Of a DNA stretch of 42,819 bases, positions 26,794 through 35,986 are shown in pieces. Source of the DNA: Gammaproteobacteria bacterium (GTDB lineage Bacteria; Pseudomonadota; Gammaproteobacteria; RBG-16-57-12); assembly GCA_022712945.1 (NCBI GenBank), contig JAFLJP010000089.1, positions 1-42,819 on the forward strand. Direction: 5' to 3'. The notes beneath the pieces are model-generated. The model did not search any database, had not been told where the DNA came from, and saw only the letters and a list, made by a program, of their open reading frames with translations. Position 1 is the stretch's first letter. The number at the start of each line of letters is the position of its first letter. The translations under genes and the position numbers were made by a program.

Positions 26794-27213
26794 ATGCAGA
26801 TCCACCAAGATACAAACCCTGCCGCGATTACCATTCGACGCTATCAAGACGGCTGTGTCGACATTATTCACCCCATTACTGAGCGGGATGAAGAGGGAAA
26901 ACCGATCATCAATCAGCAGCGGCTCACTCGCAGCGCAATCATCATGGGTGCATCGTTAATTGAAGCGTGGCCGGCAAGCTGTTTTGAAACACTGGAAGCC
27001 AGCCACCTGGAGATGGCGCTGACACTTAAACCCGAGATCATTCTGGTGGGAACCGGCGATAAACTGCGCTTTCCCCACCCCAGTTGTGCCGAAATGATAT
27101 TGAAAAAAGGGATTGGTGTGGAGTATATGGATGTCGGTGCCGCCTGCCGCACCTATAACATATTGACAGCAGAAGGACGGCATGTCGCCGTGGCATTAAT
27201 TCTGGAAAGATAA
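26794..27213 (+). CDS. Mth938-like (NDUFAF3/DUF498-type) domain protein
   Basis: A small 139-residue protein of the Mth938 fold family. The signature parts are ITRSAIIMG-like (LTRSAIIMGASLIEAW), PEIILVGTGDKLRFP and the C-terminal GIGVEYMDVGAACRTYNILTAEG region, in which a cysteine (AACRTYN) stands in the usual position. In mitochondria the related NDUFAF3 assists complex I assembly; the bacterial role is unknown. It is read alone on the + strand, diverging from alaC and converging on rpoS, with AGG upstream of the ATG. Confidence 0.85.
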   Translation: MQIHQDTNPAAITIRRYQDGCVDIIHPITERDEEGKPIINQQRLTRSAIIMGASLIEAWPASCFETLEASHLEMALTLKPEIILVGTGDKLRFPHPSCAEMILKKGIGVEYMDVGAACRTYNILTAEGRHVAVALILER

Positions 27214-27220
27214 ACAGACC

Positions 27221-27273
27221 CGGCTAAAGCCTCGACCTCCAAAGAAGAGGATGGGAGGTCGAAATTTAAGCCG
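27221..27273. repeat. Repeat family D hairpin between convergent genes
   Basis: CGGCTAAAGCCTCGACCTCC (27221-27240) faces GGAGGTCGAAATTTAAGCCG (27254-27273), forming a long imperfect stem with a 13-base loop. The same arm recurs at 35894-35917 and as an inverted pair at 37671-37760. Its place between convergent genes suggests that it also serves as a terminator. Confidence 0.8.
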
Positions 27274-27276
27274 ATT

Positions 27277-27296
27277 TGCTTTCGAACAGGCTCCTA
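27277..27296. repeat. Remnant of a family B end
   Basis: TGCTTTCGAACAGGCTCCTA resembles the right end of repeat B (TCTCGGACAGGCTCCTA). The final CTA is the complement of the rpoS stop codon TAG, the same arrangement as at the lpoB-like gene. Confidence 0.6.
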
Positions 27297-28238
27297 ACTG
27301 CGGTCCAAAAGCGCATCTATGGAAAAGCCTTCACGAGACATAATTTCGCGCAGGCGTTTTAGTGCCTCCAGCTGAATCTGACGTACCCGTTCACGGGTAA
27401 CACCCAACTCATCACCCACCTCTTCAAGAGTAAAAATATCGTATCCACCAAGACCAAAGCGGCGTGACAACACCTCGCGCTGCTTATCATTCAACAGACC
27501 CAGCCAATGTTCAATATTGTTGCGGATATCCTCATCCTGCAAACTCGCATCGGGGGTCTGACTGCGGTCATCGGGAATACCATCAATGACGGAACGGTCC
27601 GTATCACGTCCCATCGGCAGATCCACCGAGGTCACCCGCTCATTCAGACTGATCATACGCTGAATCTCTTCCACCGGTTTATCCAGCATCTCGGCAATCT
27701 CTTCAGCACTGGGTTCGTGGTCCAGTGTTTGTGACAGATGGCGTCCGGCACGCAGATAGACATTGATCTCTTTCACTACATGAATCGGTAAGCGGATAGT
27801 ACGGGTTTGATTCATGATTGCCCGCTCAATGGTTTGACGAATCCACCATGTGGCATAGGTAGAAAAACGAAAACCCCGCTCCGGATCAAATTTCTCAACC
27901 GACTTGATCAAGCCAAGATTCCCCTCCTCGATCAAATCGAGCAGCGCCAACCCCCGGTTCAGATAACGTCGAGCAATTTTCACCACCAGACGAAGATTAC
28001 TCTCGATCATCCGCTTACGGCAATTTTCATCACCGCGCTGAGCCCAGCGTGAAAAATGAACCTCTTCTTGAGCCGTCAACAACGGAGAAAAACCAATTTC
28101 ACTCAAATAGAGGCGTGTTGCATCCATGTCTCCATCCGATACCTCTCCCTTATCAAAAACCTCCTTTCCCCCAGCAAGACCTGGCTCAGCAATTACATCG
28201 CCATTTTTACTGGTTTTTCCACCCTGCTTTCTTGCCAT
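27294..28238 (-). CDS. rpoS: RNA polymerase sigma factor RpoS
   Basis: Stationary-phase and general-stress sigma factor. The 314-residue protein has region 1.2 ([21 protein letters not shown]), the strongly conserved region 2 ([45 protein letters not shown]), region 3 and a complete region 4 ([19 protein letters not shown]). The RpoS-type [19 protein letters not shown] distinguishes it from RpoD, which also would be much longer. It follows nlpD by 16 bp, the classic order. The C-terminus (LLDRS) ends at a TAG that belongs to a repeat remnant, so the last residue or two may differ from relatives. Confidence 0.96.
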   Translation of the reverse strand: MARKQGGKTSKNGDVIAEPGLAGGKEVFDKGEVSDGDMDATRLYLSEIGFSPLLTAQEEVHFSRWAQRGDENCRKRMIESNLRLVVKIARRYLNRGLALLDLIEEGNLGLIKSVEKFDPERGFRFSTYATWWIRQTIERAIMNQTRTIRLPIHVVKEINVYLRAGRHLSQTLDHEPSAEEIAEMLDKPVEEIQRMISLNERVTSVDLPMGRDTDRSVIDGIPDDRSQTPDASLQDEDIRNNIEHWLGLLNDKQREVLSRRFGLGGYDIFTLEEVGDELGVTRERVRQIQLEALKRLREIMSREGFSIDALLDRS

Positions 28239-28254
28239 ACATCAATACTCACTA

Positions 28255-28998
28255 TCACTTTTTACCCGGTAAAAATTTCATAGGATCAACCGGTTTCCCT
28301 TCTCGCCTTATCTCAAAATGCAGCATCACCCGATCAGCACCACTGCGCCCCATACGGGCGATCAACTCGCCCCGCTTCACCTGCTGCCCCTCTTTTACCA
28401 GATTGGCATCATTATGAGCATAAGCACTGAGGTATTGAGTTGAGTGATTAATAATAATCAACTTCCCCATCCCCACCATACCGGTACCACTATAAACAAC
28501 TTTTCCTGATGCCGCAGCATGGATCGGTTGCCCTTGCTCGGCGACGATATTGATCCCTTTATTAAGCTTTGAATGGGAAAAATAGTGTAACACTCTGCCT
28601 TGTGTTGGCCACTGCCAGCTGATACCTACATTATGGGCGGATGATTCAGAGGAAACTTGAGAGCCTGCCAGCCTCTTTAGCAACGGCTTTTCGATCTTCG
28701 GGTTTGGCCGGGCAGCACGTGCTGATGCAATCTTTTCCGCTAACGGTTTAACCGCCACAACCGCACCACCAGGAATCACCCGCAGGCGCTGGCCCGACCT
28801 AACCGCATAGGGTGCTGAAATACCGTTCCACTCAGCCAACTCCCGGTAATCCTGCCCATACAACCAACCAATGGAATAGAGCGTCTCGCCCGGCTCTACC
28901 ATGTGGTAGACATGGCCACCACAACCAGAGAGCAGCAGCACTACCAACAGGGCGGCCATTGGCCACGCCCTCTTTTTTAACCGATAGAGAGGTCCCAT
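28255..28998 (-). CDS. nlpD: Lipoprotein NlpD, degenerate LytM amidase activator
   Basis: A 247-residue lipoprotein with lipobox (LLLSGC), one LysM domain (about 30-78, HMVEPGETLYSIGWLYG) and a C-terminal M23/LytM domain (about 125-245). The zinc ligands of true M23 peptidases are missing (NKGINIVAE where HxxxD would stand), as in E. coli NlpD, so it should activate the septal amidase AmiC rather than cleave peptidoglycan. LSAYAHNDANLVKEGQQVKRG and MLHFEIRREGKPVDP are typical. It lies between yqaA and rpoS; in relatives an rpoS promoter lies inside nlpD, which may hold here too. Confidence 0.95.
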   Translation of the reverse strand: MGPLYRLKKRAWPMAALLVVLLLSGCGGHVYHMVEPGETLYSIGWLYGQDYRELAEWNGISAPYAVRSGQRLRVIPGGAVVAVKPLAEKIASARAARPNPKIEKPLLKRLAGSQVSSESSAHNVGISWQWPTQGRVLHYFSHSKLNKGINIVAEQGQPIHAAASGKVVYSGTGMVGMGKLIIINHSTQYLSAYAHNDANLVKEGQQVKRGELIARMGRSGADRVMLHFEIRREGKPVDPMKFLPGKK

Positions 28999-29006
28999 CT
29001 AAGCCA

Positions 29007-29579
29007 TTAACCCAGCAACAGGTAAGCAACAACCAGCAACGCCACCAAACCCCAGCCGATTCGGTCAATATTTTTTCTGATGGCCTTCTCCATCTTCTCA
29101 CCACCCAGCACAATCAATCCCGCCACCAGAAAAAATCGGGCACCGCGCCCCACCAGAGAGACAAGAACAAACGGTAGCAGTGCCATTGAAGCAACACCGG
29201 CACTGATGGTAAACACCTTGTAGGGAATGGGTGAAAAACCAGCGATCAACACCGCCCAAATGCCATATTCATCAAACCACTGCTGCGCCAGCAGATAACC
29301 ATCCCAGTAGCGCTGATGCCCCTGCAACCACCCTTCAATCATCTCGAACGAAAACATGCCGATCATGTAACCCAATACACCACCCAATACCGAAGCGATC
29401 GTGGTGATAAAAGCAAACCACCAGGCACGATGACGTTGCGCCAAAGCCATCGGAGCCAGCATCACATCAGGTGGAATCGGGAAAAAAGAGGACTCTGCAA
29501 AACTCAACCCGGCCAACCCCCAGGCGGCATGACGGTGCTCCGCCCACTTCATCGCTTTTCCGTACAACGCTGCAAACAC
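29007..29579 (-). CDS. yqaA: YqaA/DedA-family membrane protein
   Basis: A 190-residue inner-membrane protein of the SNARE-associated/VTT (DedA-like) family, related to YqaA. It has the LSFAESSFFPIPPDVMLAP motif, with the re-entrant Pro-containing loop, GGVLGYMIG, FSPIPYKVFTISAGV and about four membrane helices. DedA relatives are linked to lipid carrier (undecaprenyl phosphate) recycling and membrane integrity; the precise role here is unknown. The GTG start directly follows the pcm stop (TAAGTG), so translation is coupled. It is a common member of the surE-pcm-yqaA-nlpD-rpoS order. Confidence 0.92.
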   Translation of the reverse strand: MFAALYGKAMKWAEHRHAAWGLAGLSFAESSFFPIPPDVMLAPMALAQRHRAWWFAFITTIASVLGGVLGYMIGMFSFEMIEGWLQGHQRYWDGYLLAQQWFDEYGIWAVLIAGFSPIPYKVFTISAGVASMALLPFVLVSLVGRGARFFLVAGLIVLGGEKMEKAIRKNIDRIGWGLVALLVVAYLLLG

Positions 29580-30239
29580 TTAACCAACACCTCCCAATAG
29601 TGGTACAAAACTCACATAATCCAACACCTGCTGTTGAAAGCCCTCTTCGGTACGGGTGATCAACAGCAGATCCTGCCGCCCCGGTGGCCCCACCGGAATC
29701 ACCAAACGGCCACCCATCGCCAATTGTTCCTTAAGCGATTCAGGCACCACCTCTGGTGCTGCGGCAACTAAAATTCCGTCAAAAGGAGCCCTCTCTTCTA
29801 ATCCCCAAACGCCGTCGGTGTGACTCACTCGCACATTACGAATACCCAACTCGCGCAAATGACGCTGTGCGATACCCACCAACGCCTTAATACGCTCCAC
29901 GCTATAGACCTGATCAACCAGTTGAGATAACACCGCGGCCTGATAACCGCAACCAGTACCCACCTCCAGCACCCGTTTCAGCTCACCGCCCTGTAGCAAC
30001 AATTCACTCATACGTGCCACCACATAGGGCTGGGATATGGTCTGCCCGTAACCGATCGGCAGTGCGGTATCCTCATAGGCACGGCTCGACAGCGCCTCAT
30101 CGACAAAAATATGACGCGGCATCAAACGCATCACATCCAGCACCCGGTGATTTTCAACCCCTCCCTCCATGATGCGCTTTACCAAACGATCACGGGTACG
30201 CTGTGAGGTCATGCCGATGCCCTGGTGAATACTTTTCAT
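29580..30239 (-). CDS. pcm: Protein-L-isoaspartate O-methyltransferase
   Basis: Repairs isoaspartyl residues in ageing proteins with S-adenosylmethionine. The 219-residue protein has the Pcm signature: [32 protein letters not shown], the SAM motif [15 protein letters not shown], then SHTDGVWG and FDGILVAAA. The ATG at 30239 overlaps the surE stop by one base (TAATG), which decides the start against an upstream GTG. It is the usual partner of surE. Confidence 0.96.
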   Translation of the reverse strand: MKSIHQGIGMTSQRTRDRLVKRIMEGGVENHRVLDVMRLMPRHIFVDEALSSRAYEDTALPIGYGQTISQPYVVARMSELLLQGGELKRVLEVGTGCGYQAAVLSQLVDQVYSVERIKALVGIAQRHLRELGIRNVRVSHTDGVWGLEERAPFDGILVAAAPEVVPESLKEQLAMGGRLVIPVGPPGRQDLLLITRTEEGFQQQVLDYVSFVPLLGGVG

Positions 30240-30994
30240 TACCACACCAGGCTCCCGACCCGCGAGCGCAACTCATCCAATACAGCATGCTGGGTAAGAT
30301 CCACATGCAGCGGCGTCAACGAAACATAATTATTTTTTAACGCATCAAAGTCAGTCCCCGGCCCAGCATCCTGCTCCGGCCCCGCAGGCCCCACCCAATA
30401 GATTGTACGACCACGGGGATCAATTGACTTCACCACCGGCTCCGCACGGTGGCGCTGTCCCAAGCGGGTCACTTTTACCCCCGACAACTCAGCCATCGGA
30501 ACATCCGGCACATTGATATTTAAAATGGTATTGGCAGGCAGATCAGCCAACTCAAGCTGCTTCAACAGTTTGACCACCACCTGGCAAGCCGTATCAAAAT
30601 GTTGGTAGGGATATTTACCTACCAACGAAACGGCAATCGCAGGCAGACCCAAAAAACGCCCCTCCATCGCCGCCGCCACGGTGCCCGAATAGAGCGTATC
30701 ATCCCCCATATTGGACCCGGCATTGACCCCGGAAAGCACGATATCCGGCTCATAATCGAGCAAGCCAGTCACCGCTAGGTGGACACAGTCGGTCGGGGTA
30801 CCATCAACAGAAAAATAATTATCCGCCACTTCGGTTACCCGTAACGGCCTATCCAGTGTCAGCGAATTACTCGCGCCGCTACGATCCCGGTCAGGTGCCA
30901 CCACACAAACCTCGCCCATCTCGGCAAGCGATTGTGCCAGTGCTTTTATACCGGGGGCACGATAGCCATCATCATTGCTTAATAATATTTTCAC
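30239..30994 (-). CDS. surE: 5'/3'-nucleotidase SurE
   Basis: A stationary-phase survival nucleotidase/exopolyphosphatase. The 251-residue protein starts with the metal-binding [12 protein letters not shown], followed by [30 protein letters not shown] and the [21 protein letters not shown] motif, all intact. The start is GTG at 30994, directly before the conserved KILLSNDDG; no better ribosome site was found upstream. It heads the operon that ends in rpoS. Confidence 0.96.
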   Translation of the reverse strand: MKILLSNDDGYRAPGIKALAQSLAEMGEVCVVAPDRDRSGASNSLTLDRPLRVTEVADNYFSVDGTPTDCVHLAVTGLLDYEPDIVLSGVNAGSNMGDDTLYSGTVAAAMEGRFLGLPAIAVSLVGKYPYQHFDTACQVVVKLLKQLELADLPANTILNINVPDVPMAELSGVKVTRLGQRHRAEPVVKSIDPRGRTIYWVGPAGPEQDAGPGTDFDALKNNYVSLTPLHVDLTQHAVLDELRSRVGSLVW

Positions 30995-31036
30995 GTAAAA
31001 ACATCTAATTAGTCATATGGAGACCCATAGATTACA

Positions 31037-31597
31037 ATGAATCACACACTCAAAGTATCCCTTTATCCCGTATATTTTATGAAGCCAACAAAAATCCGAA
31101 AAGAGCACGGCCCGGTCAGCGCAGAAGACTCCGCTCTTTTTCGCCAGAGCATTGGTAACATCACACCACTCAAACAGAGCCGCGTCAGCCACCCTAAACC
31201 ACGAACCCGCTCCCACCACCGCCAGCAACCACCACAAAACCATCATCACCACTCGATCGAGGCTAACGAAATTCGACCCAGCGAAAAAAACCTCAGGCGA
31301 CAACTCAAAAAAGGGCTGATACCCATTGATGGTCGACTCGACCTACACGGAAAAACCCAGCTTCAAGCTGAAAAGGCACTCAAACAGTTTCTCCAGCAAG
31401 CGTTCTACATGAATATTTACTGCCTGCTGATCATCCACGGCAAAGGGTACAACTCAGCAGGCAATATCCCGGTACTGAGAGAATTAACCCACTACATTCT
31501 CAGCCAGGAACTCAAAATAACCTTCTATGGCAGCGCAATAGCCAAACACGGTGGTAGTGGTGCCACCTACGCCATCCTTAGGCAAAACCACCTTTAG
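31037..31597 (+). CDS. Smr-domain protein
   Basis: A protein of up to 186 residues with a C-terminal Smr domain (about 100-186): the LDLHG motif (DGRLDLHGKTQLQAE), the LLIIHGKGYNS central motif and the final AKHGGSGATYAIL. Smr domains bind or cut nucleic acids; stand-alone short ones such as SmrA/YdaL are described as endonucleases. A His/Gln-rich linker (QQPPQNHHHH) precedes the domain. The start may be ATG 31037, with GGAG 13 bases upstream, or ATG 31079, where no ribosome site is seen. It diverges from surE; this neighbour relation is common in gammaproteobacteria. Confidence 0.9.
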   Translation: MNHTLKVSLYPVYFMKPTKIRKEHGPVSAEDSALFRQSIGNITPLKQSRVSHPKPRTRSHHRQQPPQNHHHHSIEANEIRPSEKNLRRQLKKGLIPIDGRLDLHGKTQLQAEKALKQFLQQAFYMNIYCLLIIHGKGYNSAGNIPVLRELTHYILSQELKITFYGSAIAKHGGSGATYAILRQNHL

Positions 31598-31739
31598 AGT
31601 GATCCACATAAATATTATTATTTTAACTAAAACAATGAATAATAAGCAAAAAACTACCCATGCGTAGCCATATTTTGCACTAAAGCGAAAAGTATTGACC
31701 CCGATATATCCGATAGATTAAGTAAGACAATGAGGTACC

Positions 31740-33569
31740 ATGAACAGCATCGAACCAATATCAGGCCAGCAAGAAAAACCGGCTGTAACAACCTATGCCG
31801 ATCTCATCATTGACTACCTCATTCAACTCGATGTAGATTATTTGTTCGGTGTTCCCGGAGGGGCTATCGAACCGCTATACAACGCATTAGGGCGGCATTT
31901 AAGAGAACAAAACAAGAGACCGAGCACCACCGATAGTGAAATCATCATCCCGGTACGCAAACGCCGTGACAGCAAAGGTATCCGCCCGATTGTGACACGC
32001 CATGAAGCGGCAGCGGCATTTATGGCCGACGGTTATACCCGGGAAACAGGCAAGCTGGGAGTCTGCTGCGCCACCACCGGCCCCGGTGCAACCAACCTGA
32101 TCACCGGCGTTGCTTCAGCTTATGCCGATAGAATCCCGATGTTAGTCATCACCCCGCAAACCGCACTGCCAGACTTTGGAAAAATGGGGCTGCAAGAGTC
32201 TTCCAGTGATGCGATCGATATTGTCGGTATGTTTGAACACTGCACCTGCTACAACTCGCTGGTATCACACCCGGCTCAACTGGAGGGAAAGCTCTACACG
32301 GCACTCATCAATGCCCACCGCCACCCCCAAGGCCCTGTTCATTTGAGCATTCCGATGGACATACTGGATACCCCCATCACCACGAACTCAAAAAGTTACC
32401 CGGTTGCCCACCTTTTCAGGCAGTTAGAGACCGTGGATGAAGGAGCCTACACCGCACTGGTACAAACCATTATTAAAAGTAAACGTATTGTTCTGTTTAT
32501 TGGTGGTGGCAGTAAAAATGCAGTGCCCCACATCAACCAACTGGCCGACATGGTCGATGCCGAAATCGTCACCACCCCGTCAGGAAAATGCTGGATAAGT
32601 GCCTATAACCCGCGCTATCGAGGCGTATTCGGCTTCGCAGGTCATCAGTCGGCAATGGCTTGCATCATGCATGAAAATGTTGACCTCATTATTGCCGTGG
32701 GCACCCGACTGGGCGAACTCTCCACCTGCGGCTGGAATGAGTCACTACTGAATAAAAAACTGGTTCACCTCTCACAAATACCAGAAGACTTTGCCCGCTC
32801 CCCCATGGCCGGCCTGCATGTTCTGGGTAATGTTGGTTATATCTTTAAAAACATCTGCAACGACCCCCTGATACAAAAAATAGCATCACGCAACAGCGTT
32901 AACCTAAACCAACCGCTACAGGAAGAGCGGCACTATCTACCGAAAAACCTGACATTTCAAACCGTCTCCAAATGTGACTCTGATGCAGCCCCCCTTAAAC
33001 CCCAACGGGTAATGAAAGAACTGATCAAAATATTCCCCAGAGAGACCCGCTACGTCGCAGATGCCGGAAACACCTGGGCCTGGGTCACCCACTATTTAAT
33101 GGACAGCGAAATCAACACCCAGCGCGTAGGCTTTGGCTTCGCCAGCATGGGCTGGGCAATTGGTGCTGCGGTGGGAACCGCACTGGGCAACCTCAAAGAT
33201 CTGACCGTCTGCATCACCGGCGATGGAAGCTACTTAATGAGTGGACAAGAGATCACCGTTGCCGTTAGCGAAAAACTGCCCATGGTCTTTATTATTTTAA
33301 ATGACCAGGCACTGGGCATGGTCAAACATGGCCAACGCCTGGGAGGAGCGGAACAGTTGTGCTACCAACTCCCCCCGATTGACTTTGCCATGATGGCAAA
33401 ATCAGTCGGTGCCAACGGCATAACAATCAAAACCCCCGATGACTTTTCCCAGATCAACATCAATACAATACGAACCAGTGGTAAACCCTGGCTGCTCGAT
33501 ATTCATATCGACCCAGAAGAAATCCCACCAATCGGCGCTCGAATTGAAGTGTTAAACAAAGTCGAGTAG
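31740..33569 (+). CDS. ThDP-dependent acetolactate-synthase-family enzyme
   Basis: A 609-residue thiamine-diphosphate enzyme of the acetolactate synthase/pyruvate oxidase family. The N-terminal domain has FGVPGGAIEPLY and the catalytic Glu in HEAAAAFMADGYTR, the middle domain VLFIGGGSKNAV, and the C-terminal ThDP motif GDGSYLMSGQEITVAV with the closing Asn in FIILNDQALGM. An insert of about 25 residues rich in charged residues (SEIIIPVRKRRDSKGIRP) lies between the FGVPGG loop and the catalytic Glu, which I do not recall from IlvB. There is no small regulatory subunit beside it and the Cys-rich CCATTGPGATN stretch is normal for the family. The substrate is not clear. GAGG precedes the ATG. Confidence 0.85.
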   Translation: MNSIEPISGQQEKPAVTTYADLIIDYLIQLDVDYLFGVPGGAIEPLYNALGRHLREQNKRPSTTDSEIIIPVRKRRDSKGIRPIVTRHEAAAAFMADGYTRETGKLGVCCATTGPGATNLITGVASAYADRIPMLVITPQTALPDFGKMGLQESSSDAIDIVGMFEHCTCYNSLVSHPAQLEGKLYTALINAHRHPQGPVHLSIPMDILDTPITTNSKSYPVAHLFRQLETVDEGAYTALVQTIIKSKRIVLFIGGGSKNAVPHINQLADMVDAEIVTTPSGKCWISAYNPRYRGVFGFAGHQSAMACIMHENVDLIIAVGTRLGELSTCGWNESLLNKKLVHLSQIPEDFARSPMAGLHVLGNVGYIFKNICNDPLIQKIASRNSVNLNQPLQEERHYLPKNLTFQTVSKCDSDAAPLKPQRVMKELIKIFPRETRYVADAGNTWAWVTHYLMDSEINTQRVGFGFASMGWAIGAAVGTALGNLKDLTVCITGDGSYLMSGQEITVAVSEKLPMVFIILNDQALGMVKHGQRLGGAEQLCYQLPPIDFAMMAKSVGANGITIKTPDDFSQININTIRTSGKPWLLDIHIDPEEIPPIGARIEVLNKVE

Positions 33570-33742
33570 GCAAACCGCCAACCCAGACGGTGACTCACAA
33601 AAAAAAGCATATCAAGCAGATTATTGCAAAAACAAAAAAACAAGTATTTACCTAAACAATCGGTAGAGCGACTCGATAATAAGGGCTTGCAACCTTAATA
33701 GCTGCGCGGGCAGACAACGTCGGCAAAGGGCTAAAAAATATC

Positions 33743-35845
33743 ATGAAGTACCTAAAACAGCTTATCTTCAACCTGTTATTACTCTCCAGCTTTGCTGCTG
33801 TGGCCGGAGAGAGTCTGCTGCTGCTCTATCAGGATGAAGAGATGATCAGCATCGCCACCGGCACTGCAAAACCGCTTCATCTCGCTCCCTCCGTTGCCAG
33901 TGTGATCACCGCCAGAGAGATCAAGGCGCTGGGCGCCCAAACCCTGGATGAAGCTCTGGAGTTTGTACCTGGGCTGCATGTTTCGCGGGATCAATATAGC
34001 CAGAGTGCCATCTTCTCCATTCGCGGCATCCACTCCAACTTTAACTCGCAGGTCATTTTACTGATCAATGGCCACCCCATCAATGAACCCATCAATGGTA
34101 GCCGCCCGCCGCAGTTCAAGCTGCCGGTGGCCAACATTTCGCGCATCGAAGTGATTCGCGGGCCCGGCTCCGCTGTCTACGGGGCCGATGCCTTTGCCGG
34201 AGTAATCAATGTGATCACCAAGCGGGCTGATGAGATTAATGGCACCGTTGCCGGGGCACGCGTTGGCTCATTTGGCAGCAAGGATATCTGGGCGCAACAC
34301 GGTACTCAATTCGCCGGCTGGAAAGCGGCTTTCAGCTTTGAGCGCAACACAACGGATGGAGATAACGAGCGCTATATTGAACAGGATTTTTTGAACAACT
34401 CCGGCAACATGAACACCCAGAACACCGTTTATAACTCCTCAATCAATCTGGAAAAAGACAATTGGAATCTATGGCTTAACAGTTGGAATTTAAAAGATGC
34501 CGGAGTCGGTGTTGGCTCAACTCAGACCCTTGACCCGTTGGGAAAACAAGAAGTCAATCAATACACCGCCAAGCTCAACTACAAAGATAAAAAATTCGCC
34601 GAAAACTGGCAATTGGAGAGTAACTTAACGTACCGGACTGGCGATCAGCAATTTCATTACCAGTTATTCCCTGCTGGCACAGTGGTTCAACTGGATAGCG
34701 AGGGGAACATTTGGACTCCCGGTGCCACCTCTGCGGGCTATGCACAATTCACCAATGGGATGCGCGGCAACCCAGGTGGAGAGTTGGAGCACGGTAGCTT
34801 TGAAACCGCCTTCAGCTACCATGGACACAACAGCCATCTGGTTCGCCTCGCCTTTGGTATGAAATATGACCGGGTGATAGCCAAGGAGAGTAAAAACTTT
34901 GGCCCCGGGGTGCTTGATGATATGTCATTCGGCCCAACCCCCGGCACAGCCACTCCCATCATTCCCGGCACCCTGATTTCGGTTACCGGCACTGACAATA
35001 TCTTTTTACCCAACTCCTCCCGCACTGTGCGCCACCTCTCCCTGCAGGACGAGTGGCAATTTGCCCGAGACTGGGAGCTAACCAGCGGCATCCGTTATGA
35101 CCACTACTCCGACTTCGGCAGCACCACCAACCCAAGGCTGGCGCTGGTGTGGGCCACCCGTTACAACCTAACCAGCAAACTACTCTATGGCCGCGCCTTT
35201 CGTACCCCAAGTTTTGGTGAACTCTACTTCATTAACAACCCGGCAACCATCGGCAATGAGGCGCTTAATCCGGAAGTACTGGATATGGTGGAACTGGCCT
35301 TTGATTACCGCCCCACCTACGACCTGGAGATGGCACTCAACCTCTTTAAATACCAAGCCGACGACCTGATCGCCTACGGGGCTGATGGTATTGCCCAAAA
35401 CATGCACAACCAGCGGGGCCACGGCATGGAGCTGGACATTAGTTACACAGCCACCAACAAACTGAGCCTGCGGGGCAATTTTGCTTGGCAAAAATCCAAG
35501 GATCAAGACACCTCCGAGCCGGTTGCCGATGCACCAGGCTATCAGGCCTCTCTGGCACTGCGGTTACGGGCAACCCATTCCTGCACCCTCAATAGCCAGG
35601 CCAACCGGGTTGCCGGGCGTAAACGGGTATGGGGAGATGGCAACCGAGCCACCGCGAAAGATTACACCACCGTTGACCTGACTGTGCGCTGCGATTACAT
35701 CGCCGGAAAACCACTGGAGATTGCCGCCAGCGTTCGCAACGCCTTTAACGAAGATGTACGTGAACCCTCTCCCATAGGGGTTGTTGGTGATTATCCGCAA
35801 GAGGGGCGCAGTCTCTACATAGAAGCCAGCTATACATTCAAGTAA
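33743..35845 (+). CDS. TonB-dependent outer-membrane receptor
   Basis: A 700-residue outer-membrane transporter. It has a signal peptide (1-22), a plug domain (about 45-165: SVASVITAREIKALGAQTL, LNGHPINEP-like segment, IEVIRGPGSAVYGADAFAGVINVITK) and a 22-strand barrel that ends in a final aromatic residue pattern (LYIEASYTFK). A TonB box may lie near residues 33-40 (EEMISIATG). The general look is of iron-siderophore or cobalamin receptors; the ligand cannot be told. I searched the 173 bases upstream and saw no Fur-like palindrome or B12 box that I could support. It stands between the ThDP enzyme and two citrate-synthase-like genes. Confidence 0.92.
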   Translation: MKYLKQLIFNLLLLSSFAAVAGESLLLLYQDEEMISIATGTAKPLHLAPSVASVITAREIKALGAQTLDEALEFVPGLHVSRDQYSQSAIFSIRGIHSNFNSQVILLINGHPINEPINGSRPPQFKLPVANISRIEVIRGPGSAVYGADAFAGVINVITKRADEINGTVAGARVGSFGSKDIWAQHGTQFAGWKAAFSFERNTTDGDNERYIEQDFLNNSGNMNTQNTVYNSSINLEKDNWNLWLNSWNLKDAGVGVGSTQTLDPLGKQEVNQYTAKLNYKDKKFAENWQLESNLTYRTGDQQFHYQLFPAGTVVQLDSEGNIWTPGATSAGYAQFTNGMRGNPGGELEHGSFETAFSYHGHNSHLVRLAFGMKYDRVIAKESKNFGPGVLDDMSFGPTPGTATPIIPGTLISVTGTDNIFLPNSSRTVRHLSLQDEWQFARDWELTSGIRYDHYSDFGSTTNPRLALVWATRYNLTSKLLYGRAFRTPSFGELYFINNPATIGNEALNPEVLDMVELAFDYRPTYDLEMALNLFKYQADDLIAYGADGIAQNMHNQRGHGMELDISYTATNKLSLRGNFAWQKSKDQDTSEPVADAPGYQASLALRLRATHSCTLNSQANRVAGRKRVWGDGNRATAKDYTTVDLTVRCDYIAGKPLEIAASVRNAFNEDVREPSPIGVVGDYPQEGRSLYIEASYTFK

Positions 35846-35893
35846 ACCACTAGAAGGTGTGTAAAGTTCAAGGTGTTAGCCGATCTAAAGAGG

Positions 35894-35944
35894 GGTTGGA
35901 GGTCGAAGCTTTAGCCGGTACTTTAACTTCTTCTACATCCCTAA
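35894..35944. repeat. Fused D arm and A end
   Basis: A repeat D arm (GGTTGGAGGTCGAAGCTTTA and following GCCGG, 35894-35917) runs straight into a repeat A terminal sequence (GGTACTTTAACTTCTTCTAC to CATCCCTAA, 35917-35944). It fills the space between the TonB receptor and the first citrate-synthase-like gene. Confidence 0.75.
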
Positions 35945-35986
35945 ACAGATAACCATCAAACAACAACCAGCAGGGCCTTTACACCG

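Noticed and set aside
28255..28998. Active M23 peptidase
   Set aside because: The zinc-binding His and Asp are missing, and gene order before rpoS identifies NlpD, an activator.
33570..33742. Riboswitch or Fur site before the TonB receptor
   Set aside because: I looked for a cobalamin B12 box, a TPP-type core and a Fur-like palindrome and saw none that I could support.
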